Part shown: one piece after another, positions 1-5,522 of the stretch
Layout of the letters: each line of letters starts with the position of its first letter
Numbering within the stretch: the first letter of the stretch is position 1
NCBI GenBank assembly: GCA_015492755.1
Contig: WGEM01000173.1
Coordinates: 1-6,957, forward strand
Origin: Gemmatimonadota bacterium
Lineage (GTDB): Bacteria; Gemmatimonadota; Gemmatimonadetes; Longimicrobiales; Gaopeijiaceae
Direction of reading: 5' to 3'
Length of the DNA: 6,957 nt
Notes under the pieces: model-generated
Database searches by the model: none
Told to the model about the DNA's origin: nothing
The model's input: the letters and a program-made list of their open reading frames with translations, nothing else
Translations under genes and position numbers: made by a program

Positions 1-296
1 CCCCGGATCCGCTCCTCCTGCTCCCGCCGGGCGGTGAGCATGAGCACCGGGACCGTCGTGGTGGCGGGATCGGACCGGAGGCGGTGGAGCACGTCGTCGC
101 CGCTCAGCCCGGGAAGCATCCGATCGAGAACCACTACGTCGGGCCGCTCCCGCTCCACGGCGGCCAGCGCGTCGGTGCCGGAGGAGGCCGTCTCCACGCG
201 GTAGCCCTCACGCGTGAGTTGATACGCCACCAGGGCGGCGATGTCCCGGTCGTCTTCCACCACCAGGACGCGGAACGTCGTCGGCTCGGAGGGCAT
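1..296 (-). CDS. Response regulator receiver domain, partial (3' end outside window)
   Basis: The reverse strand from ATG at 296 translates without a stop to the window edge (98 complete codons). It is the N-terminal part of a two-component response regulator, a cytoplasmic protein phosphorylated by a partner histidine kinase. Visible receiver landmarks are the acidic pocket E14-D15-D16 after the first beta strand (VLVVEDD), the phospho-acceptor D58 in VVVLDRMLPGLSG, and the switch threonine T88 in VLMLTAR. The conserved lysine and the output domain would lie beyond the left edge. The sequence style, especially LDxMLPGxSG and LTARREQEERIR, resembles OmpR/PhoB-type regulators, but the DNA-binding domain is not seen, so the output type is inference. 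R59 sits where a hydrophobic residue is more usual after the phospho-Asp. The gene is divergent from the class V enzyme at 442. No SD sequence precedes the ATG; a TATCTT box lies just upstream. Confidence 0.93.
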   Translation of the reverse strand, partial: MPSEPTTFRVLVVEDDRDIAALVAYQLTREGYRVETASSGTDALAAVERERPDVVVLDRMLPGLSGDDVLHRLRSDPATTTVPVLMLTARREQEERIR

Positions 297-302
297 GCGT
301 GC

Positions 303-308
303 AAGATA
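303..308 (-). promoter_or_regulatory. Possible -10 box (TATCTT) of a leaderless response-regulator transcript
   Basis: On the minus strand TATCTT is followed by six bases (GCACGC) and then the ATG at 296. A TAnnnT box at this distance would start transcription at or next to the A of the ATG, giving a leaderless mRNA. This fits the lack of any SD sequence in front of this start. No convincing -35 hexamer is seen about 17 nt further upstream (the hexamer there reads GTGGCT). The motif is short, so chance is a real alternative. Confidence 0.35.
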
Positions 309-376
309 GGTGATCGACGACGTCGAGCCACGTGGTCTTCCGACGACCACCGGCGCGCCCCCGTCGGCACGCCCCG

Positions 377-406
377 TTGTGGCGCCTCGGGACGCCCGTC
401 TACGTT
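377..406 (+). promoter_or_regulatory. Weak candidate promoter for the class V enzyme gene
   Basis: In the 145-bp divergent intergenic region, TTGTGG (377-382) and TACGTT (401-406) are separated by 18 nt. This could be a poor sigma-70-type promoter giving a 5' leader of about 30 nt before GTG 442. The -10 match is weak. The same TTGTGG hexamer appears in the candidate promoter of the dehydrogenase on the other strand. This is a suggestion only. Confidence 0.18.
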
Positions 407-441
407 GCGCCGACCCCACACACGCACCACCGAGGGACACC

Positions 442-1617
442 GTGCACGCTGCCCATCATCCGGATCGCCTCACACCCGACGCCGCCCGCGGCGAGTTCCC
501 CATTCTCCAGCGGCGCACGTACCTGAATTCCTGCTCTCTGGGCGCGCTCTCACGGAGGGCGGAGACCCGCCTCGGCGAGTTCCTCCAGCTCTGGCACGAG
601 ATGGGCGCGTCGGCCTGGTACGAGCACTGGCTGGCGCGGCTGGACGAGCTCCGGACACGGGTGGCGGGCTTCTGGGGCTCGCAGCCGGGGGCGGTGGCGC
701 TCCTGCCCAGCGTGTCGGCGGCGCTCTCCGTGGTGGCCTCGGCGCTGGAGGGCGGCGCGACGCCCGGGGCGCCGTCTGCCGCGCGGAGGCGCCGGCGCGT
801 GGTGACCACCGAGCTGGACTTCCCCACCCTCGTCTACCAGTGGCGGGTCCGCCCCGAGATGGAGCTGGTGGTGCTCCCTTCACCCGACGGCGTACGCGTC
901 GACCCGGAGCAGTTCGATGCGGCGGTGGACGAACGCACGCTCTGCATCGCCACCAGCCACGTGTTCTTCGCCACGGGGTACGTGCAGGACCTGCCCGAGC
1001 TTGCACGCATCGCGCACGACGCCGGCGCCTGGTGCGTCGTGGACGGCTATCAGGGGCTGGGACAGGTCCCGCTGGACGTCACGGAGGCCGGCGTGGACGT
1101 CTACATCGCCGGTCCCCTCAAGTGGATGTGCGGTGGCCCCGGGCTGGCGTATCTCTACGTGCGTGGGGATCGGATCGGACGCCTGGAGCCGCGCATCACC
1201 TCGTGGTTCGCCGCGGCGCGCCAGTTCGACTTCGACGTGCACGCCTTCGAGTTCCGCGCCGACGCCCGGCGCTTCGAACTCGGCACGCCGGCACTCCCCA
1301 CCGTCCACACCGCCCTGGGCGGGCACGAGGTGGTGGCGGAGGTGGGCATCGACGCCGTCACCGCGCGCAACCGCCTGCTGACGGAAGCTCTTGTGGAGGC
1401 ATGCCGCGATGCGGGTCTGGAGCTCTCCCTGCCCGCCGAGCCCAAACGGAGCGCCATCGTCATGGTGCGACACGCCGACCCCGCGGGGGCGGTGCGCCAC
1501 CTGGCGGCGCACGACGTGATCGTGGACCACCGGCCCGGGCACGTCCGCATCAGCCCGCACTTCTACAACACGCCGGAGGAGGTGCGCCGCTGCGTGGAGC
1601 TCCTGGCGGGCGTTTAA
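442..1617 (+). CDS. Class V-fold PLP-dependent enzyme (aminotransferase/kynureninase-like)
   Basis: A 391-aa cytoplasmic, fold-type I PLP enzyme of the class V group, which includes cysteine desulfurases, kynureninases and isopenicillin-N-epimerase-like proteins. The N-terminal YLNSCSLG motif (27-34) is the usual opening strand. D201 in VVDGYQG should contact the PLP pyridine nitrogen. K227 in GPLKWMCGG is the predicted Schiff-base lysine. RRFELGTPA and R369 in RISPHFYNT match the late substrate-carboxylate region. The residues around the lysine resemble kynureninase (KYLNGGPG) but differ from it, and no tryptophan-pathway gene lies nearby, so the substrate is unknown. The start chosen is GTG 442, because GAGGGA (432-437) sits just upstream. 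The same frame opens at ATG 310, but those extra 44 residues are low-complexity Pro/Arg-rich and look like intergenic sequence. The gene could be co-transcribed with the lipoprotein gene 85 nt downstream. Confidence 0.9.
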   Translation: MHAAHHPDRLTPDAARGEFPILQRRTYLNSCSLGALSRRAETRLGEFLQLWHEMGASAWYEHWLARLDELRTRVAGFWGSQPGAVALLPSVSAALSVVASALEGGATPGAPSAARRRRRVVTTELDFPTLVYQWRVRPEMELVVLPSPDGVRVDPEQFDAAVDERTLCIATSHVFFATGYVQDLPELARIAHDAGAWCVVDGYQGLGQVPLDVTEAGVDVYIAGPLKWMCGGPGLAYLYVRGDRIGRLEPRITSWFAAARQFDFDVHAFEFRADARRFELGTPALPTVHTALGGHEVVAEVGIDAVTARNRLLTEALVEACRDAGLELSLPAEPKRSAIVMVRHADPAGAVRHLAAHDVIVDHRPGHVRISPHFYNTPEEVRRCVELLAGV

Positions 1618-1648
1618 CGGGTCGCCCCGCGGGCGCGTCTTCCCTCGT

Positions 1649-1667
1649 GGCGGCGGCCGGCGCCGCC
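1649..1667 (+). other. GC-only stem-loop between the PLP enzyme and lipoprotein genes
   Basis: GGCGGCG (1649-1655) pairs perfectly with CGCCGCC (1661-1667) around a 5-nt loop. A run of eight C residues follows at 1671-1678, and the lipoprotein SD starts at 1690. There is no T tract, so this is not a classic intrinsic terminator. It could be a transcript-stabilising or attenuating hairpin, or simply a product of local GC richness. Confidence 0.4.
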
Positions 1668-1702
1668 CCGCCCCCCCCGGCAGACGGCGAAAGGACCTGA
1701 CG

Positions 1703-2620
1703 ATGCCCTCCACCGGACACACCCCACGCCGCGTCGCGCGGCCCCTGGCATGCGTGCTGGCCTGCGCCTTCCTGGCCTGCGGACCCGGCGCCACGGAGCC
1801 CACGCCCCATGAGGATACCGGCGGCGTTGCCGGCGACGACGGGACCGAGCCCGCAACTGTGCCGGGGCTCCTCTTCGGACCCTTCCACGTACCGGACAGC
1901 CTGATGTCCCGGCCCTTCTCCGGAGGGTTTCGCGCCCTCTCGCCGGATTCGGCGGTGGCGGTGCTGGAGGCGGCGCGCGCCGCCGACGTGGGCCTGGTGG
2001 TGACCCTGGCCGGCGGACGCTCCGCCTATCAGGAGCCCTCCGGGGCGTTCTCGGTCACCCGTTTCACCGAGCTCCTGGACCGCTACGCCGACGTGGACTT
2101 CGGGCCCTACATCCAGGACTCCACGTTGGTGGGTCTCATGATGTTCGACGAGCCCCACGACCCCGGCAACTGGGACGGCGCCGTCGTGCCGCTGGCGGAC
2201 ATCGAAGCGGCGGCGGCGGCCACCAAGCAGCGGATCCCCGGTGTCCCGGTGGGCGTGGGCGCGCCTCCCGGGTTCCTGGCGCCCGGCGCGCCGTGGACCT
2301 CTCTGGACTTCGCCTTCGCTCCCTACAGCACCAAGCACGGGAGCGTGGGGAGCTGGCTGCCGGCCCAGGTCCAGGCTGCCGGTGACGCCGCGCTCGCCCT
2401 CCTCGTGGGGATCAATGTGCTGCTGGGGAACCAGCAGCAGCCCGTCACCGCGGATCAGCTCCGGACGTGGGGCACCGCGCTCCTCGGCGAGGCGAGCACG
2501 TGCGGGCTCCTCCTCTGGAAGTGGGACGCGGGGTACTTCGGCTCCCCAGACGTGGCCGCCGCGGTGGACTCGCTACGAGTCGTCGCCGACGGCCGGCCCC
2601 GCAGGCCCTGCCGGCGCTGA
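1703..2620 (+). CDS. Secreted lipoprotein of unknown function, possibly a TIM-barrel hydrolase-like protein
   Basis: A 305-aa protein that I cannot assign to a named family. Residues 9-26 form a lipoprotein signal peptide: an Arg-containing n-region, a hydrophobic stretch and C26 in FLAC-GPG. F at -3 is less usual than L in the lipobox. A Pro/Thr/Asp-rich linker to about residue 50 follows, typical of proteins tethered to the outer face of a membrane. The mature part starts at about GLLFGPFHVP and has alternating strand/helix segments: VGLVVTLAGG, LVGLMMFDEPHDP, VPVGVGAP, LDFAFAPY, ALLVGINVL, CGLLLWKWDAGYF. Acidic residues D149-E150 at a strand end and the late W272-K-W274-D275 strand are reminiscent of glycoside-hydrolase-type beta/alpha barrels. 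That is inference from pattern, not a family match. AAAGGA (1690-1695), 7 nt before the ATG, supports the start. The last 48 nt overlap the convergent MazG-like gene, and the final residues (GRPRRPCRR) look unconserved. Confidence 0.85.
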   Translation: MPSTGHTPRRVARPLACVLACAFLACGPGATEPTPHEDTGGVAGDDGTEPATVPGLLFGPFHVPDSLMSRPFSGGFRALSPDSAVAVLEAARAADVGLVVTLAGGRSAYQEPSGAFSVTRFTELLDRYADVDFGPYIQDSTLVGLMMFDEPHDPGNWDGAVVPLADIEAAAAATKQRIPGVPVGVGAPPGFLAPGAPWTSLDFAFAPYSTKHGSVGSWLPAQVQAAGDAALALLVGINVLLGNQQQPVTADQLRTWGTALLGEASTCGLLLWKWDAGYFGSPDVAAAVDSLRVVADGRPRRPCRR

Positions 2621-2944
2621 GGCCTCTCCACGCCGGGGTGTCCATCGTGAGGCGTCCCGGGCCTCGTACTTGTCCAGCACCCTCCGGAACGCCTCGTCCA
2701 GGTCGATCCCCTGCTCGTTCGCGATGGCGATGAGGACGAAGAGGATATCCGCCAGTTCCATGGCGAGGTCCTGGTCGGGCTCCTCCGGCTTCTTGGTCTT
2801 GTGCCCGAAGCGGTGGTTCATCTCCCGGGCCAGCTCCCCCACTTCTTCCATGAGCCGGGCCAGGTTGGTAAGCGGCGGCCAGTAGCCCTCCTCGAACCGC
2901 GAGATCCAGGCGTCGACCCGGGCCTGGGCCTCCTTCAGCTCCAC
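2573..2944 (-). CDS. MazG-like nucleotide pyrophosphohydrolase (small, single domain)
   Basis: A 123-aa all-alpha NTP pyrophosphohydrolase of the small MazG-like type. These enzymes hydrolyse (d)NTPs, often non-canonical ones, to NMP and pyrophosphate using Mg ions. The metal-binding signature EExxE-(12 to 28)-ExxD is complete: E33, E34, E37 in MEEVGELARE and E63, D66 in MELADILFVL, 25 residues apart. The flanking segments also fit the family: WISRFEEGYWPPLTNLARL before, and GIDLDEAFRRVLDKYEARDASRW after. The start is GTG 2944, with a consensus SD GGGAGG (2956-2951) 6 nt upstream. The frame continues upstream to ATG 3025, but that part is unlike the family and overlaps the dehydrogenase gene. 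The last 20 or so residues (Pro/Ala/Gly-rich) are probably not part of the fold and come from the stretch shared with the lipoprotein gene. It lies 46 nt downstream of the dehydrogenase, so co-transcription is likely. The physiological substrate cannot be read from the sequence. Confidence 0.93.
   Translation of the reverse strand: MELKEAQARVDAWISRFEEGYWPPLTNLARLMEEVGELAREMNHRFGHKTKKPEEPDQDLAMELADILFVLIAIANEQGIDLDEAFRRVLDKYEARDASRWTPRRGEASAPAGPAGPAVGDDS
2592..2615. other. GC-rich inverted repeats in the convergent gene overlap
   Basis: GCCGGC at 2592-2597 and again at 2610-2615 can pair across 12 nt. A nested alternative, GCAGG-C-CCTGC at 2601-2611, competes with it but has only a 1-nt loop. 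The site lies at the 3' ends of both convergent genes, where a bidirectional transcription stop would be expected. No T tract follows on either strand, so termination is only a possibility. Confidence 0.25.
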
Positions 2945-2990
2945 CGCCGCCCTCCCGGCCTTATCCGGTTCCGGGCGCCGCCTCCACCCC

Positions 2991-4028
2991 TCACGGCACC
3001 AGCACCAGCTTCCCGAACACCTCACCCGCCTCCAGCATCTCGTGGGCTCGCCGCGCCTCCTCCAGCGGGAGCACGTCGTGCATGATGGGGTCCAGAAGGC
3101 CCTCGAAGACCATGCGCATGACCCGCCGGAACTCGGCGGGGCTCCCCATGGTGCTTCCCACGATATGGAGCTGCTTCCAGAAGACGGCGCGGATCTCGGT
3201 GACGCCCCTGGACCCGGTGGTGGCGCCGGAGGTCACCAGACGGCCGCCTCGCGCCAGAGCTCTGAGGCACGACTCCCAGACCGCCTCGCCCACCGTGTCG
3301 AAGACCAGGTCTACACCCCGCTTCCCCGTGTCCACCCACACCGCGCGGGAGAAGTCCACCCTCCTCCGGTCGTACACCACGTGCGCCCCCAGCTCCTCCA
3401 CCCGCCGCACGTTGTCGGGACCGCTGGTGACGGCGTGGACGCGGGCCCCCGCCAGCGCCGCCACCTGGACGGCGGCGGTACCCACGCCCCCCGACGCTCC
3501 GGTGATGAGGACCCGCTGTCCGGCGCGCAGCCCGCCCTGCGTCATCAGAGCCCTCCACGCCGTGACGAATACGAGACCGGCGGCGGCCGCGCGCTCGTAG
3601 TCCACGTGCTGGGGGATCTCCATGAGGTTCGCCGCCGGCACCACCGTGTACTCGGCGAATCCCCCCTGGGTGTGTTCACCGATGATGCGGAACGGGGGAT
3701 CGTCGATGGACGGGCCCCGGGGCTCGGCCTCGTACCAGTCGTAGTCAAGCGAGGGGTCCACCACCACCCGGATCCCCGGCTCGATCCCCTCCACCCCGGG
3801 CCCCACCGCATCCACGGTGCCGGCGATGTCGGAGCCGCCGATGTGCGGCATGGGCGTCTCGATGGGGAGCCCCCGGCGCACCCAGAGGTCCAGGTGATTC
3901 ATGGCCGCCGCCGCCACCTTCACACGCACTTCGCCCGGGCCGGGCTCCGGGACGGCCACGTTACGAATCTCCACCACGTCCGGACCGCCGAACTCGGCAA
4001 ACACCGCCGCACGCATCTTCCGGGGCAT
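2991..4028 (-). CDS. Medium-chain dehydrogenase/reductase (quinone-oxidoreductase/ADH-like), lacking zinc cysteines
   Basis: A 345-aa NAD(P)H-dependent oxidoreductase of the MDR superfamily, cytoplasmic. The N-terminal GroES-like domain carries EPGPGEVRVKV, NHLDLWVRRG and GGSDIAGTVDAVGPGV. The dinucleotide-binding domain begins at VLITGASGGVGTAAVQ, with the glycine motif at 177-183. GEHTQGGFAEY (117-127) is the loop that in zinc-ADH relatives follows the structural-zinc cysteine cluster. Here the cluster region (91-113) contains no cysteine, and the whole protein has only one Cys (in VWESCLRAL). Structural zinc binding is therefore not expected. The catalytic-zinc positions (Cys/His) also read N44-H45-L46-D47 and G65-S66-D67, as in zinc-independent quinone oxidoreductases. 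The start at ATG 4028 follows GGAG (4037-4034) at 5 nt; M5 (4016) is an alternative. The frame extends upstream to 4193, but that extension is Gly/Arg-rich intergenic sequence. Substrate unknown. It heads a two-gene unit with the MazG-like gene. Confidence 0.92.
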   Translation of the reverse strand: MPRKMRAAVFAEFGGPDVVEIRNVAVPEPGPGEVRVKVAAAAMNHLDLWVRRGLPIETPMPHIGGSDIAGTVDAVGPGVEGIEPGIRVVVDPSLDYDWYEAEPRGPSIDDPPFRIIGEHTQGGFAEYTVVPAANLMEIPQHVDYERAAAAGLVFVTAWRALMTQGGLRAGQRVLITGASGGVGTAAVQVAALAGARVHAVTSGPDNVRRVEELGAHVVYDRRRVDFSRAVWVDTGKRGVDLVFDTVGEAVWESCLRALARGGRLVTSGATTGSRGVTEIRAVFWKQLHIVGSTMGSPAEFRRVMRMVFEGLLDPIMHDVLPLEEARRAHEMLEAGEVFGKLVLVP

Positions 4029-4075
4029 GATCTCTCCACTCCTGCGCTGCACTGTCCTGGATGCCCGCCCTCGGG

Positions 4076-4104
4076 AGTCTATCCGGCACCCCCATCCCCC
4101 ACAA
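4076..4104 (-). promoter_or_regulatory. Candidate promoter for the dehydrogenase-mazG unit
   Basis: On the minus strand TTGTGG (4104-4099) is followed, after exactly 17 nt, by TAGACT (4081-4076). This is a plausible -35/-10 pair about 48 nt upstream of ATG 4028. TAGACT matches four of six consensus -10 bases; TTGTGG matches the strongest three of the -35. It lies in the 143-bp divergent region shared with the 132-aa gene. No comparable promoter was found there for the plus strand. Confidence 0.35.
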
Positions 4105-4171
4105 CCGCGCCCCGGCGCTACCTTTCCTGCCCGGAGGCCGCACGCCTCGGCACGTCCTCGAAGGAGCTGCG

Positions 4172-4570
4172 ATGAACCGCCCCCCTCCCACACCCGCCGA
4201 TCCGGAGCCGCGGACGCCGGGCGCCGACGAAGCGCCCGACGCCACGCTGGGGGGATACCTGCGCGTGCACGAGCGCCCCCCGGCGTTCGAAGGCGCCGAC
4301 GGACACCCGTACACGGTGTCGCCGGAGGTGGAGCACACCGGCGATCTCCGCCAGCCGTATGCGGGCTTCCTGGTGTTTCCCAGGTGGGCGCAGACCGGAG
4401 CCGGAATCATCGGCCACGTGGAGAGCGATACCCTGTGCACGGCCGCCACCGCGGAAGCGGCCCGCGCGAAGCTGGAGGCGCTTTCACTCATCGAGGTCCA
4501 GGCGATCCTGGACGCAGCCATCCGGCGCGGGACCGACGACGTTTCCCCTGACCCATCCAACGAATGCTGA
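4172..4570 (+). CDS. Uncharacterised 132-aa protein, first gene of the proline dehydrogenase cluster
   Basis: I do not recognise this protein. It has no signal peptide or membrane segment. Residues 1-25 are Pro/Asp/Glu-rich and probably disordered. The remainder looks like one small globular domain: LGGYLRVHERPPAFEGADG, then PYTVSPEVEH, a hydrophobic strand YAGFLVFPRW (63-72), GAGIIGHVESDTLCTA and a final amphipathic helix (about 92-118). The chosen ATG at 4172 has AAGGAG (4161-4166) 5 nt upstream. An in-frame ATG at 4061 would add 37 residues lying in the divergent intergenic region and is less likely. Its stop overlaps the proline dehydrogenase start by 7 nt, so the two are probably translationally coupled. 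A role linked to proline dehydrogenase is an inference from that coupling alone. Confidence 0.85.
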   Translation: MNRPPPTPADPEPRTPGADEAPDATLGGYLRVHERPPAFEGADGHPYTVSPEVEHTGDLRQPYAGFLVFPRWAQTGAGIIGHVESDTLCTAATAEAARAKLEALSLIEVQAILDAAIRRGTDDVSPDPSNEC

Positions 4571-5520
4571 GGGAAAGCCTCATCTACCTGAGCGAGTCGG
4601 ACACCGCGCGCACGGTGGTCACCCGCACGCCCCTCCGGGCGATGGCGCGACGCTTCGTCGCCGGCGAGACGGTGGACGACCTGGTACGCGCCATCCGGGA
4701 GAGCAACGCCCGGGGGCTGAGCGCCACCGGCAACTTCCTGGGGGAGTCCGTCCACGACGAGGCCAACGCGCGACTCGCCGCCGACGTATATCTGGAGGTG
4801 CTGGATCGCATCCGGAGCGACGGCCTCGACGCCAACATCTCGGTGAAGTTCACGCAACTGGGCCAGGACATCTCCGATGCGTTCCTGGCGGAGAACCTGG
4901 GCCGCGTCCTGGCGCGGGCGGCGGAGGCCGACGTCTTCATCCGCTTCGACATGGAGTCTTCGGCGTACACCGTGCGCACGCTGGACGCCTTCGAGAAACT
5001 GTGGGCGGAGGGACACCGCAACATCGGCGTGGTCCTGCAGGCGTATCTCCGCCGCACGGCGGGAGACGTGGCGCGCATGAACGAACTCGGCGCGCGCGTC
5101 CGCCTCTGCAAAGGCGCCTACGTGGAGCCCCCCGAGGTGGCCTTCCAGAAGAAGGAGGAGGTGGATCGCAACTTCGTGGAGCTCATGAAGATGCTCCTGG
5201 ACGACGGTCACTACCCCGCCATCGCCACGCACGACGAGCGGATGCTCGACGCCACCATCGAGCACCACACCCGGCGCGGCCTGGGGAAGGACGCATTCGA
5301 GTTTCAGATGCTCTACGGCGTGCGCAGGGACCTTCAGGAGGCCCTGCTCCGCGACGGCTACAACGTACGCGTCTACATCCCCTTCGGGACGCACTGGTAC
5401 CCCTACCTCATGAGGCGTCTGGCGGAGCGCCCCGCCAACGCCCTCTTCCTGGCGGGAAGCGTGGTGCGGGAATCCCCGCTGGGTTTCCTCCTGCCGAAAC
5501 GCCGCGACGGCGCCCGCTGA
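4564..5520 (+). CDS. Proline dehydrogenase, monofunctional (PutA/PRODH family)
   Basis: A 318-aa FAD enzyme that oxidises L-proline to delta-1-pyrroline-5-carboxylate, passing electrons to the quinone pool at the membrane. It is a single-domain PRODH barrel of the size seen in Deinococcus-Thermus and Bacillus enzymes, not the bifunctional PutA. Motifs in order: TGNFLGE (55-61, the position of the usual LDxLGE), RLCKGAYVEP (180-189, FAD/substrate lysine K183), ATHDE (221-225), FEFQMLYG (245-252) and YIPFGTHWYPYLMRRLAERPAN. The last contains the Y-x-x-R-R-x-x-E substrate-binding signature (Y281, R284, R285, E288), which holds proline's carboxylate. The start ATG 4564 lies inside the upstream gene (overlap 4564-4570) and has no SD of its own, consistent with translational coupling. 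The P5C dehydrogenase needed to finish proline breakdown is not in the window. Confidence 0.97.
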   Translation: MLRESLIYLSESDTARTVVTRTPLRAMARRFVAGETVDDLVRAIRESNARGLSATGNFLGESVHDEANARLAADVYLEVLDRIRSDGLDANISVKFTQLGQDISDAFLAENLGRVLARAAEADVFIRFDMESSAYTVRTLDAFEKLWAEGHRNIGVVLQAYLRRTAGDVARMNELGARVRLCKGAYVEPPEVAFQKKEEVDRNFVELMKMLLDDGHYPAIATHDERMLDATIEHHTRRGLGKDAFEFQMLYGVRRDLQEALLRDGYNVRVYIPFGTHWYPYLMRRLAERPANALFLAGSVVRESPLGFLLPKRRDGAR

Positions 5521-5522
5521 CG

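Noticed and set aside
128..139. The 12-mer ACGTAGTGGTTC of the right-edge palindrome (6857-6868) also occurs, reverse-complemented, inside the response-regulator gene.
   Set aside because: A shared 12-mer on either strand is expected a few times by chance in 7 kb of biased DNA, and this one encodes conserved receiver residues (DVVVL).
84..1700. A 538-codon plus-strand open frame across the first two genes.
   Set aside because: It is low-complexity Arg/Gly/Ala-rich translation with no motifs, and it is out of frame with the clear class V enzyme and antisense to the receiver domain.
2573..2944. MazG-like protein as part of a toxin-antitoxin (mazEF) locus or defence module.
   Set aside because: No MazE or MazF genes are adjacent, and the protein is the small housekeeping type next to a dehydrogenase.
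3961..5394. A 477-codon minus-strand open frame antisense to the 132-aa gene and proline dehydrogenase.
   Set aside because: It has no recognisable motifs. Composition (Val/His/Arg/Asp-rich) is that of the complementary strand of GC-rich coding DNA, and strong families occupy the opposite strand.
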